Below are positions 34,358-43,314 of a stretch of 64,000 nucleotides of DNA, piece after piece. The position numbers were made by a program, and so were the translations under genes. The notes beneath the pieces are model-generated. The model was given only the letters and a program-made list of their open reading frames with translations, was not told the DNA's origin and did no database searches. Within the stretch, counting starts at the first letter, position 1. Every line of letters begins with the position of its first letter. The stretch is from Burkholderiales bacterium. GTDB taxonomy: Bacteria; Pseudomonadota; Gammaproteobacteria; Burkholderiales; Casimicrobiaceae. Location: the NCBI GenBank assembly GCA_031260355.1, contig JAIRJZ010000005.1, forward strand, positions 62,001 to 126,000, read 5' to 3'.

Positions 34358-35434
34358 ATGAATCCACCGCGTGTTTCCGTTATCGTTCGCAGCATGGCGC
34401 GACCGAGTCTCGCCACGGCATTGGCTTCGCTGGCGGCGCAAACCTGGTCGAATCTGGAAATTCTGGTTGTGGCCGCCTGCGGTTCCGCGCATCCGCCGCT
34501 GGAAAGCAACGTCGGGCCGCATCCGTTGCGGCTGGTGCCTTCTGAAGCGCGGCTGCCGCGCCCCTTGGCGGCCAACGCCGGCTTGCAGGCAGCGACCGGC
34601 GATTGGGTGACGTTTCTCGACGACGACGACGAATTCCTGCCGGAGCACATCGCCGATTTGGCCGAGGCGGCAATGCGCGCCGACGGTGCCGGTATCGTCC
34701 ATACCCTGGCGCAGGCGGTATTCAACGACGGCCGTCGCGAAACTTTCGGCCAGCCGTGCGCGTTGGTGGAGTTGTACACGCGCAATTTCATTCACCTTTC
34801 GACGGCGCTGATTTCCCGTTCGCTGATCGAGGACGGTTGCCGTTTTGATCCGTCGCTCGACATTCACGAAGACTGGGATTTCTTTCTGCAATGCGCGCAA
34901 CGCACAAAATTTCATTTTGAGCCGCTGCAAAGTTTTCTGTGGTACGTCGATGCCGGCTCATCGGGAACGGCGGGTGGCCGCAACCATGACCCGGAACGGT
35001 TTGTTCGTTTTCGTGATCGGGTCTATGAAAAATGGCAGACGAAATACGAAGCATTGATTGCTCAGTCCGAACCGTTGTTGCAGGAAGCGGCGACGGCAGC
35101 GCAGAAAGCGCAGTGGAGCGAAGCGCTCGCCAAGATCGACGAGGTTTTGACGTTGAGTTTCAATGATCCGTGGGCGTTGAATCTGCGGGCAATGGTCGAG
35201 CGGATGCAGGGGCAAACGGCGATGGCGCTGAAAACGCAGGAATTGGCGACACAAGTGCGGCCTTACGATCCGGCGTTCCTGTGCAATCTGGGGCAGTTGT
35301 GTCTGGAACAGGATGACCGCGAAACGGCACGCGTCTGCGCCGAGCGGGCGTTGGCGCTGGAACCGGACTATGCGCCGGCGCGGCGTTTGCTGGGTCAGGT
35401 GAATCGGGCGTCGCTGCACGATACGGCGGTGTGA
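34358..35434 (+). CDS. Family-2 glycosyltransferase with a C-terminal TPR-like region
   Basis: 358-residue cytoplasmic protein. Residues 1-225 form a GT-A fold with the nucleotide-sugar-binding acidic run FLDDDDEF and the catalytic-base segment HEDWDFF. Residues about 235-350 are helical with TPR-like spacing (ALAKIDEVL, PWALNLRAM, ARVCAERALALEPDYAPARRLL). It starts 4 bases after adk. The sugar and acceptor are unknown; protein or lipopolysaccharide glycosylation are both possible. Confidence 0.8.
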   Translation: MNPPRVSVIVRSMARPSLATALASLAAQTWSNLEILVVAACGSAHPPLESNVGPHPLRLVPSEARLPRPLAANAGLQAATGDWVTFLDDDDEFLPEHIADLAEAAMRADGAGIVHTLAQAVFNDGRRETFGQPCALVELYTRNFIHLSTALISRSLIEDGCRFDPSLDIHEDWDFFLQCAQRTKFHFEPLQSFLWYVDAGSSGTAGGRNHDPERFVRFRDRVYEKWQTKYEALIAQSEPLLQEAATAAQKAQWSEALAKIDEVLTLSFNDPWALNLRAMVERMQGQTAMALKTQELATQVRPYDPAFLCNLGQLCLEQDDRETARVCAERALALEPDYAPARRLLGQVNRASLHDTAV

Positions 35435-35477
35435 GAGTTTGAACGGCTACGGCAGTGAATCCAGTTTCGGGGAAACC

Positions 35478-36755
35478 ATGAGAAAAAACAGCGCAAGCAA
35501 ACGCAATGCGTTTTATGCCCAGTCCGGCGGCGTGACGGCGGTCATCAATGCCAGCGCGGCCGGAGTCATCGAAACGGCGCGCGCGCATAAGGACAAAATC
35601 GGCAAGGTCTATGCCGGGCGCAACGGCATTCTCGGCGCGTTGACTGAAGACCTGATCGACACTTCGCGCGAGAGCGCCAGAAACATTGCGGCATTGAAGC
35701 ATACGCCGTCGGGCGCTTTCGGTTCGTGCCGCTACAAACTGAAAGGCATCGACGAATCGCGCGCGCAGTACGAGCGGCTGATCGAGGTATTTCGCGCCCA
35801 CGACATCGGTTATTTTTTCTACAACGGCGGCAACGATTCGGCCGACACTTGTCTCAAGGTTTCGCAGATTGCCGACAAACTGGGTTATCCGTTGCAGGCG
35901 ATTCATGTGCCGAAAACGGTGGACAACGACCTCGCGCTGACCGACAACTGCCCCGGTTTCGGATCGGTTGCCAAATACGTTGCGACATCGATGCGCGAAG
36001 CGGCGTTCGATGTGGCGTCGATGGCGAAAACCTCGACGCAGATTTTCGTGATGGAAGTGATGGGGCGTCACGCCGGCTGGATCACCGCCGCCGTCGGGCT
36101 TGCTGCCGACAAGGAAACGCCGATTCCGTTGCTGTTGCTCTTTCCGGAAGTCGCCTTCGACGAAGCGAAGTTTCTCGCCGCCGTACGCAACAAGGTCGAT
36201 ACCTTCGGTTATTGCTGTATCGGCGTGTCGGAAGGATTGCGCGACGCCTCCGGCAAACTGATGGCCGAAGTCGGGACGCGCGATGCGTTCGGTCACGCGC
36301 AACTGGGCGGCATTGGCCCGCAAATCGCGCAACTGATCAAAGCGAAACAGGGGTACAAATACCACTGGGCGGTTGCCGATTACCTGCAACGGGCGGCGCG
36401 TCATCTGGCGTCGAAGACCGACCTCGAACAATCTTACGCGGTCGGTCGTGCCGCCGTGCGGCTGGCGCTCGCTGGACACAACGCGGTGATGCCGGCGATC
36501 GTGCGTACTTCGGAAACGCCGTACCGCTGGAAAATCGAACCGATGCCGCTGGTGAAAATCGCCAACCACGAAAAAATGTTGCCGAAAAACTTCATCACCC
36601 GCGACGGCTACGGGATCACCGACAAAGCACGCGCTTATCTGACGCCGCTGATTCGCGGCGAAGCGCCGCCGCCGTTCAAGGACGGTGTTCCGCAATATGT
36701 GCGGCTGAAGAACGTGGCGGTTCCGAAAAAACTGAAAGACGTGTTTGTGCCGTAG
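35478..36755 (+). CDS. pfp: Pyrophosphate-dependent 6-phosphofructokinase
   Basis: 425-residue phosphofructokinase using PPi instead of ATP, so the glycolytic step is reversible. Family markers: GGVTAVINA at the N-terminus, the phosphate-binding GGNDSAD, the PPi-type catalytic motif PKTVDNDL, and MEVMGRHAGW. The ATG at 35478 has GGGGAAACC just upstream; the frame opens 13 codons earlier. It stands alone, but the same window encodes a membrane PPi-driven proton pump, so PPi is an energy currency here. Confidence 0.95.
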   Translation: MRKNSASKRNAFYAQSGGVTAVINASAAGVIETARAHKDKIGKVYAGRNGILGALTEDLIDTSRESARNIAALKHTPSGAFGSCRYKLKGIDESRAQYERLIEVFRAHDIGYFFYNGGNDSADTCLKVSQIADKLGYPLQAIHVPKTVDNDLALTDNCPGFGSVAKYVATSMREAAFDVASMAKTSTQIFVMEVMGRHAGWITAAVGLAADKETPIPLLLLFPEVAFDEAKFLAAVRNKVDTFGYCCIGVSEGLRDASGKLMAEVGTRDAFGHAQLGGIGPQIAQLIKAKQGYKYHWAVADYLQRAARHLASKTDLEQSYAVGRAAVRLALAGHNAVMPAIVRTSETPYRWKIEPMPLVKIANHEKMLPKNFITRDGYGITDKARAYLTPLIRGEAPPPFKDGVPQYVRLKNVAVPKKLKDVFVP

Positions 36756-36888
36756 TGTTCTGGTGTTGTAATAAAGAACGCTTTTTTGCGCGAGGCGCTT
36801 TTCTCCGTTCTGTAACGAAAGAGAGAAGGGTGTTGCCGCATTACATGGCTTGGGAAAAACACGGATCTTCTCGAAGGACAGGGAACCC

Positions 36889-37959
36889 GTGACAAGACCG
36901 TTGCTCGTATTGTTGACGCTGGCGGCCTGTTTTTTGCTGGCGGCGTGCGCTGTGCATCGCGAATTCGACGAGCTTGCCTGGAGGGAGCTTGCTTTGTCCC
37001 GGGACAGGAGCCTTCTCTATGCTCCGCATCACGATGAAAACGGTTACTTCAATCCCTGGTTGCCAAGCGTTGAGCGTCAGGGCAGCGTCTGGGATATGAG
37101 ACTGAGCGAGAGAATTCAGGCGCCGGAGATTGATGAGACCAAATATGGTGCCGTGGAAAACGGGTATGAGTACTTGGCGACGGGCGCCGATACGCTGAGT
37201 TTCGCGGGGCACACCACGTTCATCATCCAGATGAACGGCTCCACCATCATCACGGACCCCTACTTTTCAGGCATGGCACTCATCATACCGGATGAAGTGA
37301 AACGCCCATTCGACTTTGAAAAAGTCCCTGAGCGTCCGGTAGTGCTTATCAGTCACAATCACTATGATCACCTTGACGAATATTCGGTCAAAAACCTGAT
37401 AAAAAGGAAGGCGATTTTTATTGTTCCGTTGGGGCTGAAGGCGTTTTTCACGGAACTTGGTGCTACGGAAGTTCATGAGCTCGACTGGTGGCAGGAGGTT
37501 GTGTTGAATGAGGTGAAATACACCCTGCTTCCGGCACAACACTGGTCGAGAAGGATCGGTCAGCCTGCCAACAGCACGCTTTGGGGCGCTTTCATGATAG
37601 AGGGGCGCCAAAAGATATTTTTCTCGGGAGACACCGGTTATTTTGTCGGCTTCAAAGAGTTTGGAGAGAGGTTTCCCGGTATCGACTATGCTCTTCTGGG
37701 GGCGGGCGCTTACGAGCCGCGCTGGTTTATGTACTATGCTCACATGAATGCAGAAGAATTTTTTCTGGCGGCCTCCGATCTGGGAGCCAAGGTTTCCATC
37801 CCGATGCATTTCGGGGTGATTGCGCTCGGCAAAGAGCCGGTGCTTTATTCGCCGTATGAGATAGACAAACGCATGGATAAACACATGGGCGAAAACCCCG
37901 CCCATAAGGTGCGGATCATGAGGGTCGGGGAGTATCTGACGCTGGGGGACGGAAGGTGA
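36889..37959 (+). CDS. Metallo-beta-lactamase-fold lipoprotein (NAPE-PLD/RomA-like)
   Basis: 356-residue protein. The signal peptide contains two possible lipoboxes, LAAC near residues 10-13 and LLAAC near 15-19. The GTG start at 36889 follows an AGGACAGGG ribosome site. The metal-binding HxHxDH motif is in SHNHYDHLD. Further metal ligands are in PAQHWSRR, FFSGDTGYF and the late MHFGVI. This resembles the NAPE-hydrolysing phospholipase D branch of the superfamily; in bacteria the substrate is mostly unknown, and a phospholipid is the best guess. It overlaps the next gene by four bases. Confidence 0.85.
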   Translation: MTRPLLVLLTLAACFLLAACAVHREFDELAWRELALSRDRSLLYAPHHDENGYFNPWLPSVERQGSVWDMRLSERIQAPEIDETKYGAVENGYEYLATGADTLSFAGHTTFIIQMNGSTIITDPYFSGMALIIPDEVKRPFDFEKVPERPVVLISHNHYDHLDEYSVKNLIKRKAIFIVPLGLKAFFTELGATEVHELDWWQEVVLNEVKYTLLPAQHWSRRIGQPANSTLWGAFMIEGRQKIFFSGDTGYFVGFKEFGERFPGIDYALLGAGAYEPRWFMYYAHMNAEEFFLAASDLGAKVSIPMHFGVIALGKEPVLYSPYEIDKRMDKHMGENPAHKVRIMRVGEYLTLGDGR

Positions 37960-38360
37960 ACGTATTTGATCGGCGCCAAAAAAGTGCGGGGAAAATGTGG
38001 CTGCCGCTATTTTTGTCGTTTGTCTTTTTCTTTGTTCCTGCTCAGGCTTGCGCCATGAGCGAGGAGGAAAAGATAGCAACGCTGATAGAATCGATCGGGA
38101 ACACTCCCGAGGGTACGCAGTTTGTACGAAACGGCAAAGCTTACGGTGTTGCCGAAGCGACCTCTCATCTTAATCACAAGTATTCAAGGGTAAAGTCTAA
38201 GGTGAAAACCGCGGAAGATTTCATCAAGCATGTCGCTTCCGGTTCTTCTGTTTCCGGGGAGGCGTATCTGATACGGTACCCAGATGGAACCTCGGTCACT
38301 GCGGCGGTGTTTTTTACGGAAAAGCTGCGAGGACTGAAAGGCGAGAGGCAGCGATCGTGA
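37956..38360 (+). CDS. DUF5329 family secreted protein
   Basis: 134-residue protein with a membrane-spanning signal segment and cleavage near AQACAM. The mature part reads EEKIATLIESIG, then FVRNGKAY, HLNHKYSRV and VSGEAYLIRYPDGT, which matches DUF5329 as far as I recognise it. The GTG start overlaps the stop of the metallo-hydrolase lipoprotein, so the two are cotranscribed. No function is known. Confidence 0.72.
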   Translation: MNVFDRRQKSAGKMWLPLFLSFVFFFVPAQACAMSEEEKIATLIESIGNTPEGTQFVRNGKAYGVAEATSHLNHKYSRVKSKVKTAEDFIKHVASGSSVSGEAYLIRYPDGTSVTAAVFFTEKLRGLKGERQRS

Positions 38361-38455
38361 GGCGCTGCGAGATCGCCAAAAAACATCACGCGGCGGCGCG
38401 AGGTTGAATTTGGGCTGCGTCGGTTTTTTATATCTACAAGTTGGCAGAAAAGCGT

Positions 38456-39466
38456 ATGCAACTGAGCGAACACCGTATTGCGGTAATCATTCCCTGTTAT
38501 AAAGTAACGCACCACATCCTGAAAGTTCTGGAAGAAATCGACAATCGTGTCTGGCGTATTTATGTCGTTGATGATGCCTGCCCGGAAAAAAGTGGGGCGC
38601 TTGTTGAAACGCAATTCCGCGATCCGCGAGTCAAGGTGCTTTATCACGATCACAACAAAGGTGTCGGTGGCGCGGTCATCAGTGGTTATCGCGCAGCAAT
38701 AGCTGATGGCGCGACCGTGCTCGTCAAGATTGATGGTGATGGCCAGATGTCGCCAGCGCTGCTGCCGGATTTTGCAATGCCAATTCTGACGGGCGCCGCA
38801 GATTACACGAAAGGCAACCGCTTCTATGATCTTGCCAAAATCAAGCAAATGCCGCGAGGCCGGATTTACGGTAATGCGATGCTATCGTTGCTTGCGAAAT
38901 TGTCAAACGGTTATTGGGACTTGTTCGACCCGGCCAATGGATATACCGCCATTCATGCCGAAGTGGCGCGCCGCCTGCCGTTGGAACGAATCAGCGAGCG
39001 TTATTTTTTTGAGAGCGACATGTTGTTCCGGTTGGGGACGATTCGCGCGGTGGTGATTGATGTGCCGATGGACGCTTGCTATGGCGAAGAGGTGAGCAAC
39101 CTCAAAGTCCGGGAAGAGTTCGGGGATTTTCTCTGGAAACTGTCACGTAATTTTTTCAAACGCATTTTCTATAACTATTTTTTGCGCGATGTATCGCTGG
39201 CTTCTCTGGAATTGCTGTTTGGAACAATTCTTGTGGTATTCGGCGGTGTTTATGGCGCGTATCATTGGGCGCATTCGGCATCGCTGGGCGTTACAACGCC
39301 AGCGGGCACGGTTATTGTGGCGGCGGTGTCATTGCTGGTCGGATTGCAATTGCTGTTGGCGTTTTTAGGCTACGACATCGCCAATGTTCCGCGGCGGCCT
39401 TTGCAGCAGTTTTTTACTGCGAACGCGAAATGGCAACACGACAAGAACAATGATAGAGACATTTAG
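38456..39466 (+). CDS. Polyprenol-phosphate-type family-2 glycosyltransferase with C-terminal membrane helices
   Basis: 336-residue DPM1-like glycosyltransferase. It has IPCYKV at the N-terminus, VVDDACPE, the GVGGAVISGYRAA donor-site segment and the DGDGQM acidic motif. Two membrane helices lie near residues 240-315. Such enzymes load a sugar onto polyprenyl phosphate for a GT-C transferase, and the next gene, overlapping by 17 bases, is exactly such a protein. The ATG at 38456 is chosen over a TTG at 38441. Confidence 0.82.
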   Translation: MQLSEHRIAVIIPCYKVTHHILKVLEEIDNRVWRIYVVDDACPEKSGALVETQFRDPRVKVLYHDHNKGVGGAVISGYRAAIADGATVLVKIDGDGQMSPALLPDFAMPILTGAADYTKGNRFYDLAKIKQMPRGRIYGNAMLSLLAKLSNGYWDLFDPANGYTAIHAEVARRLPLERISERYFFESDMLFRLGTIRAVVIDVPMDACYGEEVSNLKVREEFGDFLWKLSRNFFKRIFYNYFLRDVSLASLELLFGTILVVFGGVYGAYHWAHSASLGVTTPAGTVIVAAVSLLVGLQLLLAFLGYDIANVPRRPLQQFFTANAKWQHDKNNDRDI

Positions 39467-41567
39467 AAAGCGCAGTTTGCCATGGTGGTCGATCGCGCTG
39501 TTTTTGCTGAGCGCTGCATTGCTGGCAACCGGGTTCGCGGTAACGGAGATCAAGAGCGCCTGGGTGTCGAAGCGGGCGATCGAAATGCTATTGATGGCGT
39601 TGCTGGTCGGCGTGCCTTGTGCGGTGCTGGCCTGGTGCCGACGCTGGTCGGCGGGCAGCCTTTTGCTCATTGTCTGGGGGATACTGGCGTTTTTTCATTT
39701 GGGGCCGGCAGTGGTCTTGACTGCCGGGTTGTTGAGCGCCGCCGCAGTGGGGCTGGGAGCTTTTCTGACGAACGGATTGGGGCGTTGCCGATGGGCGCTG
39801 TCCTGGCTGATCGGCTTGCTGATGATTGGCGGTACCCTGGGTTGGTTGTTGCCTTGGCCGGTTCACTATCGAAGCGTTTACCTCGTTGTTCTGATGGTGG
39901 TCGTGCTGTGCCGTTTTCGCATTCTTCTTCGCGCATGGCGCGATACGCGGGCAGCGTGGCGGTTGGCCACACGGCGGGCACCTCATATGGCATTTGTTGC
40001 GTTGTTGGTGGCGGGGTTGGCATCGACCATGCTATGGATGCCGACGCTTCAGTTCGATGATACCGCTTATCACCTTGGGTTGCCGACGCAACTTCTGAAC
40101 AACCACTATTATCGGCTCGATGTACTGTCCCATATCTGGGCGTTGGCGCCGTGGTTGGGCGATACGCTGCACGCAGTGGTGATGGTCATTGCCGGGGTGG
40201 ATGGACGCGGCGCAATGAACGGCGCGTGGCTGATTCTGCTGCTGTATTTCGTGTGGACGCTGGCGCGGTCGCTTCGGTTGGCGCATCGTGAACGCTGGCT
40301 CGCGGTCATGCTGGTTGCCAGTCAGCCGGGGTTGTTTGCTTTGCTTGGCGGTATGCAGATGGAACTGCCGCTGACCGTATGTCTGGCGGCAGCCGTTGTA
40401 TTGGTTTTGCGTGAGAAGCAGGGGGCGCAACGCACAGACGCCGCATCATCTGGTCTGATACCACTGATGTTGGTGACAGCGGGGCTGCTGGCGCTCAAGG
40501 CTTCGGCCATCGTCTGGGTTGTACCTTTGGCTGTCTGGGCATTATGGAAACGTAATCTGCGTCACGATCTCAAGGCATTGGGGGTTGGCTTTCTTCTTTG
40601 TGCAGTGTGGGCGGGGTCGAGCTACGCCTATGCCTGGGGACTGGCAGGCAATCCGGTGTTGCCGTTGTTCAACGATATTTTTCAATCCCCCTATGCGCCG
40701 CCCGTTCGTCTGACCGATATGCGCTGGTTTGATGGTATCCGTCCGGCTCTTCCATGGGACTTGGTATTTAAAACAGACCGTTTTGTCGAGGGCTATCCGG
40801 GGGCGATCGGTTTTGGCGTCTTGATGCTGACAGCGGGAGGAGTTATGGCAACGGCGGTATCGGCAACAGCGCGGACGGTGTTTGTTTTTTTGCTGGTGGC
40901 GTTCTTCGCAATATTTCTTAATATCCAGTATGTGCGCTATGTGTTTCCGGTATTAACGCTGTTAATCCCTCTGGCTCTGGTGGGCTATACGGCGTTCTTG
41001 CCACAGGGGAAAAGAAAAGTGGTTGCGGCGGGGTTGATAGCATTGGCGGCGCTGAATCTGGCTTTTTACCCTAATTCCTGGTACGGCTATCGTAGTAAAA
41101 TGCTGTGGCCGGTGTTTACGTTAAAGAAAACAGATGATTCGATTCATCAGGAATTTCTTCCCGAACAGTTCTTTGCGAATTATCTGCGCACAAACGGCGA
41201 CAAAGACCACAGTGTATTGCTCGTCGATCCGAACAGGCCGCACGGTGGGTTGTTTGCCGGTCATGCCATGACTTGGAGCGTGTATGATTTTGAGCTGGCT
41301 CCGATGATAAAGGCGGCATCAGATGATTCAAGCGGCTCCGCATGGATACAGGTGTTGAAGACGCAAGGATTGACGCACGTGTTATCGCCTGAAAAAGAAG
41401 CCAATCCCGGACTGATGGAAGCGTTGACGCTATTGTCGGCGAATCCTGTTTACCAGGCTCATGGGATGGCGTTGTGGTTGTTGCCACCTGAGCAGCGGGG
41501 GTATCCCTCGTTATTCACGCGTCGAGACGAAGCACGGAAACGCCTGTGGTGGCGTACGGCAATTTGA
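39450..41567 (+). CDS. Multi-pass GT-C-type glycosyltransferase candidate
   Basis: 705-residue protein with a dozen or more membrane helices, then a hydrophilic C-terminal domain of about 150 residues. The first large periplasmic loop has LQFDDTAYHLG, an acidic motif typical of GT-C enzymes that use polyprenyl-phosphate sugars. It overlaps the DPM1-like gene, which would supply the lipid-linked donor. The acceptor is unknown. Flanking deacetylase and glycosyltransferase genes suggest surface-glycan modification. Confidence 0.68.
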   Translation: MIETFRKRSLPWWSIALFLLSAALLATGFAVTEIKSAWVSKRAIEMLLMALLVGVPCAVLAWCRRWSAGSLLLIVWGILAFFHLGPAVVLTAGLLSAAAVGLGAFLTNGLGRCRWALSWLIGLLMIGGTLGWLLPWPVHYRSVYLVVLMVVVLCRFRILLRAWRDTRAAWRLATRRAPHMAFVALLVAGLASTMLWMPTLQFDDTAYHLGLPTQLLNNHYYRLDVLSHIWALAPWLGDTLHAVVMVIAGVDGRGAMNGAWLILLLYFVWTLARSLRLAHRERWLAVMLVASQPGLFALLGGMQMELPLTVCLAAAVVLVLREKQGAQRTDAASSGLIPLMLVTAGLLALKASAIVWVVPLAVWALWKRNLRHDLKALGVGFLLCAVWAGSSYAYAWGLAGNPVLPLFNDIFQSPYAPPVRLTDMRWFDGIRPALPWDLVFKTDRFVEGYPGAIGFGVLMLTAGGVMATAVSATARTVFVFLLVAFFAIFLNIQYVRYVFPVLTLLIPLALVGYTAFLPQGKRKVVAAGLIALAALNLAFYPNSWYGYRSKMLWPVFTLKKTDDSIHQEFLPEQFFANYLRTNGDKDHSVLLVDPNRPHGGLFAGHAMTWSVYDFELAPMIKAASDDSSGSAWIQVLKTQGLTHVLSPEKEANPGLMEALTLLSANPVYQAHGMALWLLPPEQRGYPSLFTRRDEARKRLWWRTAI

Positions 41568-41694
41568 TTGCTGTGATCGGAAGCGGAAAGGGTTCCAGTT
41601 GAATGGCGCCAATGCCGGGAAATGGGCGGGAGGCGGATCGGTGATATCGAGACGCGGGGCGATGTGGCAGTACATGTTGGTGTAGCTGAAAAAT

Positions 41695-42300
41695 CTAAAA
41701 CAGCCCCAGCGCAGCAGCTTTTTGAATCCATACCGCTTTTTCTTCCTCCGGCAACGGCTTCAACCAGACAACCATCAAATGGGGGACGTCGGTATGAACG
41801 AAGCCGACACGCAAATCGACTTGTTCGGCCAGTTTGTCGCCGACCATCCCCCAGACCGCCAGAGTATCTTTGTTGAGTGCGGTAAAACTTTCGCGCTGCA
41901 AATATTCGGCAATGCCGCCCGCTTCGCGAATGAGTTGGCGGTGCGCTGCCGGAATAAGCCGATAGCAACGATCATCGATGACCAGTCCGCCGCATAGGTA
42001 GCAATTTTCCCACGGGGTTTGATGGACGTAACCGACCGGCATCATCGTTTTTTCGGCGGTTTTGTAAAACGCAACAAAATGCCGGGGCATGTCGGGAAAA
42101 GAGGGTGTGTTGAAACGCCGGCGGAAAAGATCGCCAACGAAAAATTCGGCGTTTGCTACTTCCGTAACGCAAAGAACGTCCGAAATGCGAGACGCGAAAT
42201 AGGTCGCCGCTTTCGGCGACGGCACTTTGTTCTGTCCTGTTTTGGCGGAGGCGACCTCGGCAGGCGGTTGATTTTTCAGCAAGCGTTTCAGAAAATTCAT
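41695..42300 (-). CDS. Unrecognised cytoplasmic protein (GNAT-like pattern)
   Basis: 201-residue soluble protein without signal peptide or membrane segment. Residues about 60-190 alternate strands and helices (RHFVAFYKTAEK, MPVGYVHQTPW, LCGGLVIDDRCYRL, VDLRVGFVHTDVPHLMVVW), somewhat like an acetyltransferase fold, but no acetyl-CoA loop is convincing. It starts inside the last bases of the upstream deacetylase gene on the same strand (4-base overlap), so the two probably work together. Confidence 0.6.
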   Translation of the reverse strand: MNFLKRLLKNQPPAEVASAKTGQNKVPSPKAATYFASRISDVLCVTEVANAEFFVGDLFRRRFNTPSFPDMPRHFVAFYKTAEKTMMPVGYVHQTPWENCYLCGGLVIDDRCYRLIPAAHRQLIREAGGIAEYLQRESFTALNKDTLAVWGMVGDKLAEQVDLRVGFVHTDVPHLMVVWLKPLPEEEKAVWIQKAAALGLF

Positions 42301-43187
42301 GAACGATCTCCAAGGTCAGAAAAAAGTTTTCTGAAGTCGTCGGGGCTGCGCCAATGCTGGCCGCACACATAACGCGGCAGCGCCCAAAGGTTGCTGCTTT
42401 GGGTGACCGGTTCGCCGCCAGTGCCGAATGCCGCCAGTTGCCGGTGTTCTCTTTCGTAATTCGGAAAATACTCGTTGACGAGATAATCCGAAGCATGGCC
42501 ATACGGATAGGCAAACAAGGGCGTGGCGCAACCGCCGGTCACCGCATCGAGATGGTCTTGTGCGGCGCGTATTTGCTGATCAGCATCGGTGTAAGTATTG
42601 ATCGAGAGAAAAGAACCTTTGATATTTTCGGCTTGACACACGGTTTCAAGTAATTCGTGCGTATGGTCCCAACTGTGATTGCCGATGCCGATGATGCCTT
42701 TTTGTGCGCATTCGCGCCACCAACTGTCACTGAGGTAGTTTCCTCCAAGCAGGCAGGCCTGGTCAATGATGTGACGCGCGGCCGGGGAGACAATCATGAA
42801 ACCGACGCTGGCGGGAGTGTTGCCGACAACGGTTTTGTGTAAAGGGCTTTGACTCAGGACAGTGTGAAAACTCTTTACGAAGCCAGCATTGAAATGTTCC
42901 TGATCAAAGTAATCGTAAGTCATCCCGTCATCAAACGTGATGCAAACGAGTTTTCCCGTCAAAAGAGCATCGTTTTCCTGACGGAGCGCCAGAGCCAAAG
43001 AAAGAGGTGAGAGCAGTCGATAACCGGCTTCCAGCAGGTAACGCAAATCTTCTTCCATCGCGACGGAGTTATTCTGGGAGTAAGCAGTCCCCCAGATATG
43101 GGAGCTGTGGTAACACAGTACCGGGATGGCGAACCGGCGACTGAGGTTTGATGTTTTTTTCTTGAAAAGGTTTTTCAGGAACAGCAT
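42297..43187 (-). CDS. Polysaccharide deacetylase family protein (NodB-like)
   Basis: 296-residue protein with the catalytic ITFDDGMTYDYF motif and the metal-binding histidines in GNHSWDHTHEL. There is no clear signal peptide, only a basic N-terminus. Substrates of this family are N- or O-acetylated glycans; here probably a surface or lipid-linked sugar, given the glycosyltransferases nearby. Its end overlaps the start of the unrecognised 201-residue protein. Confidence 0.82.
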   Translation of the reverse strand: MLFLKNLFKKKTSNLSRRFAIPVLCYHSSHIWGTAYSQNNSVAMEEDLRYLLEAGYRLLSPLSLALALRQENDALLTGKLVCITFDDGMTYDYFDQEHFNAGFVKSFHTVLSQSPLHKTVVGNTPASVGFMIVSPAARHIIDQACLLGGNYLSDSWWRECAQKGIIGIGNHSWDHTHELLETVCQAENIKGSFLSINTYTDADQQIRAAQDHLDAVTGGCATPLFAYPYGHASDYLVNEYFPNYEREHRQLAAFGTGGEPVTQSSNLWALPRYVCGQHWRSPDDFRKLFSDLGDRS

Positions 43188-43263
43188 GGCGGGCGGTGGC
43201 GATTGGTGTTAGGGCATATGAAAAATATCGGTCGTAAGAAACACCATACCAGAATTATGAGGC

Positions 43264-43302
43264 AAAAAATAACGGCGCAGAAGAAGCTCTTCTGCGCCGT
43301 TA
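43264..43302 (-). terminator. Terminator of hppA
   Basis: A 15-bp perfect stem (TAACGGCGCAGAAGA, loop of three, TCTTCTGCGCCGTTA) is followed on the minus strand by a run of T. It lies 13 bases after the hppA stop. Confidence 0.92.
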
Positions 43303-43314
43303 GATTCGCTGTTT

